Assembly (NCBI GenBank): GCA_011037195.1 | Contig: JAAEAF010000236.1 | Span: 124,001-188,000 of the forward strand | Source of the DNA: Triatoma infestans | Lineage: Eukaryota; Arthropoda; Insecta; Hemiptera; Reduviidae | Direction of reading: 5' to 3' | Length of the DNA: 64,000 bases | Part shown: one piece after another, positions 25,035 to 34,499 of the stretch | Numbering within the stretch: the stretch's first letter is position 1 | Layout: each line of letters starts with the position of its first letter | Notes under the pieces: model-generated | Databases searched by the model: none | What the model saw: only the letters and a program-made list of their open reading frames with translations | What the model was told of the DNA's origin: nothing | Position numbers and translations under genes: made by a program

Positions 25035-26125
25035 ATGAAAAGCAAACAAAAAACTAACAAACAAGGACCTTCGGATGGGCAGGCCTTTGCCCCCGATCCA
25101 AAGGTCACATCACAATCATTACGGGGTTCCTTAAGGGTTAGATCCCTGGATGAGGTTGACCAAATGTCGGATGACGACATACTAGAGCCCACCTATTAGG
25201 CGCGTCCAAAAAGCGGGGTCAAACATTCGTCAAGCGAGGTGTTGATGAGTTAGAGGCAATATGTCCCATCATCAAAGAAAACTTCGCGAGACAAATGAGC
25301 AAGGCGAAGAAAGCCGAAAAGCAGCCGCGATCGGAGGAAATAACCCCGAAAGCGTCGCGGCCTGCGAAGAGGATTAGGTCTAAAACCTATGGGGAAGTCG
25401 CGTCTTCGGAGAGGGTCGCGATTGCCGCGGCCGACTAGCCCGACACGCAGTTGGATCCAGAGAGGCTTAAGGCCATCCAGAAATCCCTGCTTGCCACCAT
25501 GGCGGCCTCTACGGAGGATCGCCAAGTGCGTTTTCTCAAATGCACTCATAATCAGGATATCTCCTGCTCACCTTTGCCGACACAGATAGTGCGGTCTGGG
25601 TGACGGAGATCGTCCCTTGACGAAGGCGCTGCCCTCAGGGCCCAGGTGAGGGAGAGGTCCCGAAGCCTGTAGTGAACCGGTTTTCGTTCCACATGAGGAC
25701 GGAGAGCCAGTAAAGGCAGAACAGGTAGTCAACCTTTTGAGTTTTGGCAACCACGGCTTGAACCCTGGCCTGTGGACCGTCATGGACAGCAAGCTCTTTA
25801 CATTTTCCATGCGCCAGGAGTCCTTGGAGGCTTTGAGGACGCTGGACATAGCTCCATATTACGGGTTCGGGAGAATTAAATTACGAACCCAAGATAAACC
25901 AGGTGAGGTGCAAAAGGAAGCTACCACCGCCAAGGCGCTTGGCCAGCCGGATAAGCTTCCGTCCCCTCGAGTCAGCGTTGCCCCCGCGATTGAACCGGCG
26001 GTGTGGATTGGCGCTCAAAGGGCCTCGGCTAGCCGAAAGAAAGGCGAGAAGAGAAGCAAGGAAACCAAGAAGTGGAGGGCTTGTCCATCGCCACCGGCGG
26101 GGCCGGGACTAGCCCGCTGTTAAGG
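25035..26125 (+). pseudogene. ORF1 (Gag-like) of the R1-like element
   Basis: From an ATG at 25035 the frame runs 55 codons (MKSKQKTNKQ… SLDEVDQMSDDDILEP) to a stop at 25197. Basic, K/R-rich coding continues in other frames to about 25430. At 25740-25900 the sequence FGNHGLNPGLWTVMDSKLF and LRTLDIAPYYGFGRIKLR has the pattern of the DUF4780 domain found in ORF1 of insect retroelements. A lysine-rich tail ends near 26125. ORF1 proteins bind the element RNA. Several shifts and stops make this copy dead. The domain call is from memory of the family pattern and is moderately secure. Confidence 0.65.
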
Positions 26126-26224
26126 GCTGAGGCCACTCAGCATGTGCTGGCACCCGGAGGTGCTGGTGAAGGGGGGAAAGACGAGCCTAGCTCGTCTTCC
26201 CGACCCCCTCTACTTCATCACCGT

Positions 26225-28806
26225 ATGGGGCTACGGGTCCTGCAAGTCAACCACCATGGCCGCATGGCTGTCCTGTCTAGGAGGTTTGACTCAGAGTGCT
26301 TCCACATCGCTTTGGTGCAGGAACCATGGCTAGTGGCTGAAGAGGTTAGAGGCATTCGGACCCTCCGAGGTAAGGTACTGTACTGCAGGGGCTTTCGGAA
26401 ACCCAGAAGCCTGCATAGTTCTTAATAATCAGATTGACTGCAATTTAGTGCACACTTTGTTCAAGCGATTTTGTTACAGTAATCATCTCGGTTTCTACCG
26501 AAGGCGGAACAAGAATTGGCATGTGTCGTCGGAACTTCATGTTCCGATCATAGGCACATCAGATTCGACATCGGCACCCCGCCGCTGTTACAGATCGTAT
26601 TGCGAAATCCTTGGGAAACCGATTGAGCAGGATATGTAGACTCCCTTAAGGACAAGTTAGCACAGGGAGTGTCGGATGGGAGAGGGGTGGAGGGACTGGA
26701 ACAGATGGTGGAGGAGGTGCAGGAGGCAATGGCCACGGCCTACCAGGAAAACTGTCCGGAAAGGTCACGATCACAAAGGGGAAAGACGGTCTGGTGGAAC
26801 AACTACCTCGAAAAGTTGAGGGCTGAGGTGAGAAGACTGTTCATTAGAGCCAAACTTACCCAGAACTGGACCGCATATAGAAACGCCCTCACGCAGTACA
26901 ATAAAAAAATTCGGAAAGCAAAAAGAGGCTCGTCTAGGAGGTTCTGCGAGGAGATTGTTGATGTCCTTTCGTGTGCCAGAATCCACACATCCTGGCCAAA
27001 GACGGTACTGCGTATGAAGTACCTATCGCCGGGATCCAACTACCGATCAGCCTATCTTCTTTCCTAAGCAAACTTTAGAAAGATTGGTGGACAGGTACAT
27101 TAGTGATGAGGTTCTAAGTGTAACCCCTCTAAGTGGCCGGCAATACGTCTCGAAAGAGGAAAGCCTAGAGCTCCTCATGGATACGCATTTTCCTGGCTCG
27201 CCCCGACTGCAAGGTTCAGAGGTGGCGGTTTCCCTGAGGAAAGGCATATTAGACCATCCCCAGAGGATTGGAAACTTGCCACTTCATCATAACACCACAT
27301 CATAATAAGGTCAGGTGGGCCATAAATAAATCCCAATCCTTCAAATCTCCAGGGATAGATGGGATTTACCGGGTCCTTCTACAAAAAGGGCCAGAAATAT
27401 TGTTACCATACCTCAGTAACATCTTTAGGGCATGCATAGCCCGTCGATATGCACCGGTAACGTGGCTTAGTGTCAAAGGAATCTACCTTCCTAAGGTAGG
27501 TAGAGTATCTGATCTAACGCCGGGCTCCTATAGACCGATCAGCCTATCTTCATTCCTAAGCTAACTTTAGAAAGATTGGTGGAAGGTACATTAGAGATGA
27601 GGTTCTAAGTGTAACTTCTCTAAGTGGCCAGCAATACGCTTATCAACCAGGGAGGCCGCTCTGGATGATCTCAATAGACTACTTTCAAAATCCCTTGAGG
27701 ATAAAGAGATTGCGGTAACCACCTTTTTAGACATACAGGGCGCATTCAATTACGTATTGCGTTCCTCGGTCACCAACTCTCTCCAAAGAAGAGGAGTACC
27801 AGCAGCGTTATGCGGCTGGATGGAGTCTGGTCTAAGAAATAGAACAGTGTCCACAATAGCCAGACCACCTTAGGGTGAATGTAGGGAGGGAGTATTATCC
27901 CTTCTGATGTAGACACTGGTCGTTGATGACCTCCTCTATGATTTATCTGCGAATGGCTTCGACTGTCTGGGCTACGCAGATGACCTAGCGATTGTCTTAC
28001 TACAATCGCTCTATACAGACGGCTCTAAAACTCTGACTGGGGTCGGAGCTGGGGCCTATGGGGGCAGGCCTAAAGTCGAGATTAAGACCAGCCTAGGGAA
28101 GTTCGCCACGATCTTTCAGTTGCAGAAGTTGTGGCGTTACAACTCTGCGCTAAGGAGATTATAGGCATATACTCCGATAGTCAGGTAGCCTCACTTTCCT
28201 CAAACCAATTAGTCTCAAGACAGGTGTGGGACTGCCTATCTGCCTTAACCGAGGTGGATGCTCGGAATAAGCGGACACTCGCTTGGGCACCGGGTCATGC
28301 GGGGTTCCTTGGCAACGAAAGGACGGATGCCCTGGCGCGGGAGGGCTCAAAAGATGCCTTTATAGGCCTCAAGCCCTTCTGCGGGTTGCCCAGAAGCCTC
28401 ATTCACGCTTCTATCAAGGAATGGATAGAAGAACGCGTCTGCGATGGTGGGAAAGTACGCCGGGGCAGAGGCAGGCTTATCTCTTCATTAGGAGACATTT
28501 GCTAAATGTACCAAGGACCTATTGAGCTATAGCTGAAGGGGTACAAAGCAAATAGTGGGTCTACTAACAGGGCATTGCAGGCTGAATAGGCACATGCACC
28601 ATTTGTTACTTGCAGACAATGCATTGTGCCGTTTCTGTAGGACCGAGGAGGAAACCCCGGTACACATTCTTTGTGAGTGTGCCGGACTGGCGAGAACAAG
28701 GTTTCTTCAACTGGGGACTAGAATCCCGAAGCCACGAGCTTCATGATGGAGCCACTTTCAGCTTGCTAGGCCTGATTAAGAGAGCAAAGCTGAAGGATGT
28801 GCTATA
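26225..28806 (+). pseudogene. ORF2 (endonuclease-RT-RNase H) of the R1-like element
   Basis: It starts at ATG 26225 with an EEP endonuclease N-terminus (LRVLQVNHHGRMAVLSRRFD, then HIALVQEPWLVAEEV) that stops near 26425. After a deletion the endonuclease end SDHRHIRFDI reappears near 26545 in another frame. 26640-27060 encodes the linker (WWNNYLEKLRAEVRRLFIRA, YNKKIRKAKRGSSRRFCEEI). RT begins at 27300 (FKSPGIDGIYRVLLQKGPEI), reaches YRPISLSSFL at 27530-27560, and continues 27652-28000 (TTFLDIQGAF, LGYADDLAIV) with in-frame stops. RNase H follows at once (YTDGSKTLTGVGAGAYGG; AEVVALQ; YSDSQVA; WAPGHAGFLGNERTDALA), so its catalytic acidic residues are present. The zinc knuckle CRFC…HILCEC is at 28630-28680. 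Frameshifts prevent translation as one protein. Confidence 0.85.
27031..27150 (+). repeat. Internal duplicate inside the R1-like element
   Basis: About 27033-27150 repeats 27533-27645 with few changes: both read CCGATCAGCCTATCTTC, then TTTAGAAAGATTGGTGGA and GAGGTTCTAAGTGTAAC. In an intact element this RT segment occurs once, after the YRPISL block; here the first copy is out of order. Confidence 0.85.
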
Positions 28807-28864
28807 AATCCAGGGGATGCACAATAGACCTCTCAATGAAGGTCGCAGAAGAACGAGGCGTGGC

Positions 28865-28885
28865 CCTCCCCAATCTAATCTAATC
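28865..28885 (+). repeat. 3' AATCT tail of the R1-like element
   Basis: The element ends in about three AATCT units (CAATCTAATCTAATC) directly before the TSD. Short-repeat tails instead of poly(A) are known in several LINE groups. Confidence 0.8.
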
Positions 28886-28899
28886 TATCACTAGAACAG

Positions 28900-29258
28900 A
28901 TGTCGACAATTTTTCGAAGATCAACTGTGATGTTTCCAAGGCTAGAAACTCGCTCAAAGCGAATTCTGGTAGCTTCTTAAATACATGCCTTCCAATAAAA
29001 ATCGCCGTCTGGTAGATCTTGGGACCTTGACGGATGTGGAGTTAAGGAATTTAGAAGGCTTTATTAGAGCTGGGACAAACATATTTAATACTAATGAGAC
29101 ATATAAAAAAATTATCATTTATAAGATTTAGAGTATTAAGATTGACATATTAAAAAGTATTTGTTGACAAGATAAATAAGTTGATGGAAAAAATTATTAT
29201 ATAAAGTAATAAAAAAAAGGAATATAAACTTAGTCAGAAAATATTATTTTCTAAAGTA
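28900..29258. other. 3' flank of the host gene; possible polyadenylation signals
   Basis: Lies downstream of the minus-strand gene that stops at 29259. On the minus strand ATTAAA occurs at 29084-29089 and AATAAA at 29060-29065, about 170-200 nt past the stop codon, plausible polyadenylation signals. No other gene seen. Confidence 0.4.
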
Positions 29259-32200
29259 TTATACTTTAGATCTGAATACTACACAATAGGCCAAAGCGAA
29301 TATCAGAATTACGTTAACTGTCCAATTTATTGCAAAAATGATTTCTTTATTATTTTCATTATTATCGATTTGTTCATTACATTCAATTAGATCCAGCCAT
29401 TTCACTAATTTAATAAAATATTCGTTTAATTCTGATAATTTTACATACTGCATATAGTTGTCAAATTTATCTTGCTTCATTCTAAATAAACATAATTTTA
29501 TCGTATCTATAAAAGCATTCTTCTCAATATTGGTTGTTATTTTTGGTACATTTTTTGAAATTTGTAAACTATCAATTGTTGTAACTGTAATAAACAAAAG
29601 ACAAAAATTATAAAACATACTAACATATTAAATTAGTTCAGGTTTATATAGTTTATTAACAGCTGAGCGTTTTAATGTTAAGAACTCATGGCCTTCTGAA
29701 AACAAAAATCAGATGAGATAAATTTTTCTTACTGCAATTTTCACAGTTCAAATTTGACAATTTTCTTCAGATCCAAAATCTAGTTTCTCAAAAAAAAAAA
29801 AACCGGCTCAAAAGTCAATTTTCCCCGAAAAAAATGTTTCAATTGTTAGTATCTTGTATGTTACCGGCAAAGTACAAATCTTAGGTATTGTATAGAATGC
29901 TTAGGCATTTCGTACATTACCTGGTAAAGAAATATCCTTTCTTTTCCTACTTGGGCCACGTATTCTATACATTGCGTATATATTCTATAGAATGACTAAG
30001 TCGTCTTAGGCAAAATATGGAAATACTAAAAAAAGATATGGCCTAATCATTTATGGCCGTATATAATTATGGCCTAGTTATTACTGCTAAATTTTACCGA
30101 AGGAATACTACTATTTGCAATGGTAATTATTAGTTAATCAGATATCACATATTTTTTCTTTCAAGATCTATAAATTCTTTTGGAGCGACATAAGAGAGAA
30201 TAAAAAATAGGGCAAAGTAAAAATTTTAATAATCGAACGTACAACCGTGCCAAATTACCAATGTATTCTCTCTCTCTATTATTGTGTGTTGATTCTGTCT
30301 ATCGCTCGTCCGTACTTTGAACTTGTGATGTGTTTACCTTTTGAACAATACAGTTGATGTGTCATTTTCTAACATACAGTTCAGTTGCTATGCTGCTCCA
30401 CAGTATTTAGCACAGTACTGTGCAGTGCGCACAGTATTTAGTACTCTACTTTTTGTACATCTGTATATCATCACCTATTTCAACCATTGTGAAACTGGTG
30501 GTAACACCCTCTTCAACAACATTATTTCTATCAACCATAATCTACCAGAGCGCATGTACGTGGCTACGGAAGACTAGGCTCAAGTAACACCTTTTATCTA
30601 TTACTTTAATGCGAGAGATATATAACATAACATAAAGTCAGGTTTCATTAATTAATGCAAATATTTTCAACTTACACATTAAGTTTGTCAATGTTCCCTT
30701 TATTTTCTATGTTAAAATACAGTGTTCACTTTAAAAAAACCGGTGTCTCCTTAATAATTTTATTTCATTAACGGTGCAATAACCGTACAAGAGACATTAA
30801 CCTACCTATTGGCCATACCATCTTTTATACAAATAATATTAATCAAAATGCAACTACTTGGTGCTCATTAAGAGGATTTAAGTTTTGTTAGTGTTTGCAA
30901 TAAGAAAATAAGTTACATTTGCTACTTCATTTCTATTAACATAATTTTACTTAAACAGGCTTATTTTTTTTATGCTTTCGCGTACGTTTTACTCTTCTAT
31001 TACCCCATCCATGTTGCTCACCCTGTGTTACTTTGCAGTCCTCTCCCCCCTGCGATAATGGTGCTGCTGTGGCCGTGTGCGTGGAAGCAATCACGAAGGG
31101 AGAACCAAGAGGAACCAAAACAAATCGCTTCGAGGATACTATGTCCCTAAGTTTCTGACCATTCTCGGCTCCGCTGACTGCTAAAAACTTAACCGGTATT
31201 GCAAACATATTACGCCACATTGTCCCTCTGTATGTGGTGGTCACTGGCTTTGGTTGGTTTTTTCTTTCGCTTATAGGACAACCTGTACACATAACCTCAC
31301 GAAAATGATGTAATCGCTCTAGCTGTAGAGGGAAGGTAATTTTATCGGCTTCGCCATAGGCATTCAATAAAATGCCTAGACAAAGTACGAAATGTGGTAA
31401 ATTCTACACATTGCTTAACGTCTTCAGGTAATGTATGAAATGCCTAGGCATTATATACAATCCCTGATTTCTCACTTTGCCGGTAACAAGTATACCAACT
31501 TCAAAGAAAATCTTTTGAGCAGTTTTCGTGGAAATCGCGCTAAAAAACAAATAACTTTTTTGAGGAAACTCAATTCTCCCCATAAATTCCCTTAAATTAA
31601 TTTTTTCTTGAAACATGCCCAGCCCAGCATGTAGATAGTGTGTATTCAAAGTTTAAAGAAAATGAACAGTGCTGTACTCATACATCAATAAATTACAAGC
31701 ATATACACACATGAACAGATAATTTTTTTAAAAAAAAAACCACTTTACTCAAAATGTGTATTTCCAATAAAACTCGATTTTGAAAATTTGACACGCTCGC
31801 AATATTTGCTCTTGCCACCCCCCCCCCCCTCCAGTAAGAGAAAGTAAAAATTGTAAAGACGCTATTTCGTGTTGATAGGAAAAACTTCGTTCGGAATCCA
31901 CTGCATTTTGCTGAAACAATATAAAGTGTTTTAATCCTATTCTCTCATAAACGCACACAAAATACAAGCTCCTGTAGCTCCACTCTGCCTTGCTGAGCAA
32001 GGTATTGTATATGGGGAAATCAAACAGAGACCATAGAATGAGAAAAAATAAATGACTAGAGGTGATAATGACCACTGTAGTCAATATGCAAAAAAAAAAT
32101 ACAGGTTAAAACTATGTTTTTCAGTAAAAGGAGACTTTAAAAAAATAATTATGAAGATTTTTCAAAAATTTGACACTGGCAATTCAACCATTTGGAACAA

Positions 32201-32447
32201 GTAAAAAAAAGCATATTTGTTCTGAAAATGACTTAGATAAACCGGAATTCTGACTGCTTTCTAAAAAAAACAATTTTCATATATTTACTTTAAAAAATCT
32301 ATTGATGCTTTCGTATATGATCAAAACGAAAAATATGCAACTGTAAGAAGATTTATTTAAAACTAAAGTATATAAAATAAGCTAAAATAATTAATACTAA
32401 CACTCACCTGCAAGCAATAATAGTAACGTTAAGGTTATATTAATCAT
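29259..32447 (-). CDS. Predicted two-exon gene: small secretory-pathway, single-pass membrane protein
   Basis: Exon 1 (32447-32408) starts at ATG and encodes MINITLTLLLLLA, a strong signal-peptide core, ending in CAG|GTGAGTG. Exon 2 (29584-29259) follows a T-rich tract and TTATTACAG. The single G left by exon 1 and the TT of exon 2 make a Val codon, so the intron (2,823 bp, phase 1) keeps the frame open to TAA. Product: 121 residues. Layout: signal peptide about 1-19; helical, Lys/Asp/Asn-rich lumenal part with Cys in KLC and IEC; an acidic NEQIDNNENN stretch; then a hydrophobic segment (NWTVNVILIFALAYCVVF) and RSKV as the cytoplasmic end. This predicts a type I membrane protein with almost no tail. 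A TATA/Inr promoter lies 110-145 bp upstream. The ATG inside the intron end (29618) is an alternative start but would use the polypyrimidine tract as coding. I do not recognise the family. Function unknown. Confidence 0.6.
29859..31488. mobile_element. 1.6-kb element with ~60-bp terminal inverted repeats and one open frame
   Basis: The ends TGTTACCGGCAAAGT (29859-29873) and its complement (31474-31488) match perfectly. The next ~45 bp also match well: GCTTAGGCATTTCGTACATTACCTG at the left, and GCCTAGGCATTTCATACATTACCTG read from the right. A clear TSD is not visible. No transposase is recognised. It carries the 138-codon frame at 30951-31367. Superfamily unknown. Confidence 0.75.
30951..31367 (-). 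CDS. Unrecognised open frame inside the 1.6-kb TIR element
   Basis: Open on the minus strand for 138 codons from a non-ATG position and further upstream to a stop in the terminal repeat; the first ATG (MCTGCPISERKNQ) is about 25 codons in. The sequence is GC-richer than its surroundings. It has CTGC near the start, a hydrophobic-rich middle (FVLVPLGSPFVIASTHTA) and a strongly basic C-terminus (GNRRVKRTRKHKKNK). It could be a relic of an element-encoded protein or a captured host exon. It matches nothing I know, and lacks a DDE-type layout. Whether it is expressed cannot be judged. Confidence 0.35.
   Translation of the reverse strand: MNAYGEADKITFPLQLERLHHFREVMCTGCPISERKNQPKPVTTTYRGTMWRNMFAIPVKFLAVSGAENGQKLRDIVSSKRFVLVPLGSPFVIASTHTATAAPLSQGGEDCKVTQGEQHGWGNRRVKRTRKHKKNKPV
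31850..32400. other. Intronic sequence without recognised feature
   Basis: AT-rich intron of the two-exon gene between the HX copy and exon 1. No other open frame or repeat recognised. Confidence 0.5.
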
Positions 32448-32554
32448 ATTCTCTTCTAAAATAACATTTGAATTACCATAATTTAGCCAACCATTTATTT
32501 CAATTGGGAACTGATATGAAACTATTTGTAATTTCGATTTTTTGTTTGAATAAA

Positions 32555-32596
32555 AACTGAAAACATATCCATTCTCTTACTTAACTTATAAAATAG
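32555..32596 (-). promoter_or_regulatory. Core promoter of the two-exon gene (TATA + initiator)
   Basis: On the minus strand TTTTATAAG has its TATA at 32590-32585, and TCAGT, the arthropod initiator, is at 32560-32556 with its A at 32558. The spacing from the first T of TATA to the A is 32 bp, close to the standard. The predicted leader to the ATG is about 110 nt. Inference from motif and spacing only. Confidence 0.5.
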
Positions 32597-32599
32597 TTA

Positions 32600-33660
32600 A
32601 CCATCAAACACTTCTTCAAAATAAACAACATTTTTAATTTTAAAAAGTTGTCAGCTGTTTGTAATATATACAAACTAAATAAAAAATATATTGTTGTTTC
32701 CTTAATTATATCTAATGTTGATAATTCGTGATAAAATAATATAAAGTAAATAAAATAGTAATAAAAAAAAGTAATAAATAGTATAAAGTAATATAAAATA
32801 CTATTTTAAAAACAAATTTCATTTTTTTATGAGAACATATCATTCAAAATAAATGAGTTTATTCATTTAACACAAAATAGATACGGGAATAAGATTGATT
32901 GATTGATTATTTTTAAATTGTAAAAAAAGAGTTTCCCATTATTTGTGTGAAATAAACTCTTGGAAATTTCTGGATAATGATAGTTTTAGATTTTAAACAA
33001 AATATTGATATGGAATATTGATAATGGATAAAGTAAAAAATATGAGTAATAACATAAAACAGGAAATGTATGACGATAAAGCTGACTAACCACTCACAAC
33101 TGTACATAAGATTATTAATAGTAAGGTGAAATAACTACCTTTTTGGATCTTTAGAACGAAGTATTAGATCGTTAAGGGAAAAAAAACATTACTTGAAATT
33201 AGCCGTGTTAATTTTCTACAACCTAAAACTAAGATTTTTACCAGCTCATTAAATAGAATCGTTACCAGGTGTGTAACTTTTATGCAAAACCAAAATTAGC
33301 AAAAAAAAATTCAGTTTAATTCTGTATGTTCGATTCTTTTCTTAATTCCATTTTTTTACTGAAAATGACTGCATATAATTTTAGTAACTTATTTAAAAGT
33401 AGTTGCCCAACTAAAATTTTTGGAAAAATTGAACAGACATAAAGGTGTTCATGGGAGGGGCAGTTATAAAATTTTAAATAGCTCCAGTAATAATTAAATT
33501 TAGAGTGGATTCAGCAAATTTTATTACAATTAAATTGTAAACGTATTTGGTTTTAACCGTTTACGAACTTTATAAAGGAATGAGCATGGGTTAAATCAAA
33601 TGGTGTAAGATTCTGCAATACAAAGTATTGCTACCTACATATGCCGTGATATTCAAACCT
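32600..33660. other. AT-rich stretch without recognised gene
   Basis: Upstream flank of the two-exon gene. Short GATTGATTGATT repeat near 32896. No other gene seen. Confidence 0.5.
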
Positions 33661-33669
33661 TAAGGTGAT

Positions 33670-34195
33670 CTGAGTTTGAAAAAAAAATTCATCCAAGACG
33701 TCCTCTCTCCATAGATTCAGCACTTCTGGCGATAGCTGTAGAGATGAATTCTCGCACCAGCACTTTAGGTAAATTACGCGTATCTCACTCGACCATCAAC
33801 CGTCAGCCGTGAGCAGCCGACATAGTTCCCAGAAGCTGCCAAAGCATCCGCATTAATTTACGCCCCACCCGCACGTTGAGTTGAAGTCTGAAACTCTTCT
33901 TCCAATCCCAACTGATTTTTCGTTTCATCAAACGGATTATTACTTTCGATGAAAAAAGCGTTTATTTCGACAACGAAACCAACAAAACAATGGGTTAAGA
34001 TCAGGCCAACCAGTTGAATGGTCCCCCGAAGAGAAAGATTTGAGAATAAAATCGTGCGATTACTTCCAAACTCTACTTTACTCAGCTTCGTTTTGGCTGC
34101 AAAATATCCCTCTGTAGTCAGAAATCGAAAGATTTGAATTTTTAGCTCTCACGCATCTTGCAGCCCAGATTTGGCAACATCTTTTCGGCTTCATG
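33670..34195 (+). pseudogene. Mariner-type transposase remnant 1
   Basis: Conserved blocks appear in order but with stops and shifts. RPLSIDSALLAIAVEMNSRT then LGKLRVSHSTINR near 33695-33800 is the second helix-turn-helix region. RFIKRIITFDEKSVYFDNET near 33920-33985 holds one of the catalytic acidic residues (the DE…YFDN block). The following WV…RP region near 33990 matches mariner WVxPGQP. The upstream helix-turn-helix and terminal repeats are not recognisable. Dead copy of a cut-and-paste transposon. Confidence 0.75.
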
Positions 34196-34339
34196 GCCCA
34201 CTTTTTACAACTGTATTCACTGTATACAACTGTTGTATAGATATAAATAAATTTTGGTTTTAATAAATATTTTTATTATTTTATTTAATTGTTGATCAAC
34301 TGTGACAATATTAACGCTTATTACTTTTCTAGAAGTGTT

Positions 34340-34480
34340 GACTAAACCATACTACTAAACGCCAGGGCGAGTATGGCGGCTTGGGACTCCAAGATAATAT
34401 CCAAAATATCCTGATGATGGGCGAACGCCCGAAACCGGTTGATGACCACAAAATGAAGCAGGCTATCACGAAAATATCAT
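34340..34480 (+). ncRNA. Possible hammerhead-ribozyme relic of a Penelope-like element
   Basis: CTGATGA (34411-34417), a short stem GGGC/GCCC (34419-34422 and 34427-34430) and GAAA (34431-34434) follow in the order of a hammerhead core. CCGG after GAAA could form the minimal self-complementary helix III known from Penelope-like elements. ATC before the core can pair with GAT at 34441-34443 as helix I, placing the cut after 34440. One extra T between the core and helix II departs from the consensus. No Penelope RT is visible nearby. Confidence 0.45.
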
Positions 34481-34499
34481 TATGCTCCAGCTCTACGGA

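Larger units (their letters stand above)
24646..28885 (+). mobile_element. R1-like non-LTR retrotransposon, inactive, with 14-bp TSD
   Basis: The boundaries are set by a perfect 14-bp duplication TATCACTAGAACAG at 24632-24645 and 28886-28899. The 4,240-bp element is GC-richer than its surroundings, has a ~390-bp 5' leader, a broken ORF1, a broken ORF2 (endonuclease, RT, RNase H, CCHC knuckle) and a 3' tail of AATCT units in place of poly(A). Order and motifs fit the R1 branch of insect LINEs. It is scrambled: much of the endonuclease is deleted, a segment near the RT start is duplicated, and the RT active site is joined directly to RNase H. Confidence 0.9.
29721..31845 (+). mobile_element. 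HX-family element in the intron, split by a second TIR element
   Basis: Left terminus relic TTTTTCTTACTGCA at 29722-29735, right terminus AGTAAGAGAAAGT at 31833-31845 after a C-rich run. Monomer sequence at 29800-29858 (TTTCCCCGAAAAAAATGTTT) resumes at 31489 (AGTATACCAACTTCAAAGAAAATC), so the 1.6-kb element between was inserted into it. The right arm CGATTTTGAAAATTTGACACG is at 31769-31790. Confidence 0.75.

Noticed and set aside
25250..25549. Minus-strand open frames within 25.2-27.3 kb
   Set aside because: These are antisense shadows of the GC-rich R1-like element.
28865..28885. AATCT units as a telomere-like tract
   Set aside because: They directly precede the 14-bp TSD and are best explained as the 3' tail of the retrotransposon.
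29585..29618. ATG at 29618 as the start of the 29-kb gene
   Set aside because: The codons it adds are the T-rich tract and AG of a good splice acceptor, and an upstream signal-peptide exon joins in phase. Kept only as an alternative.
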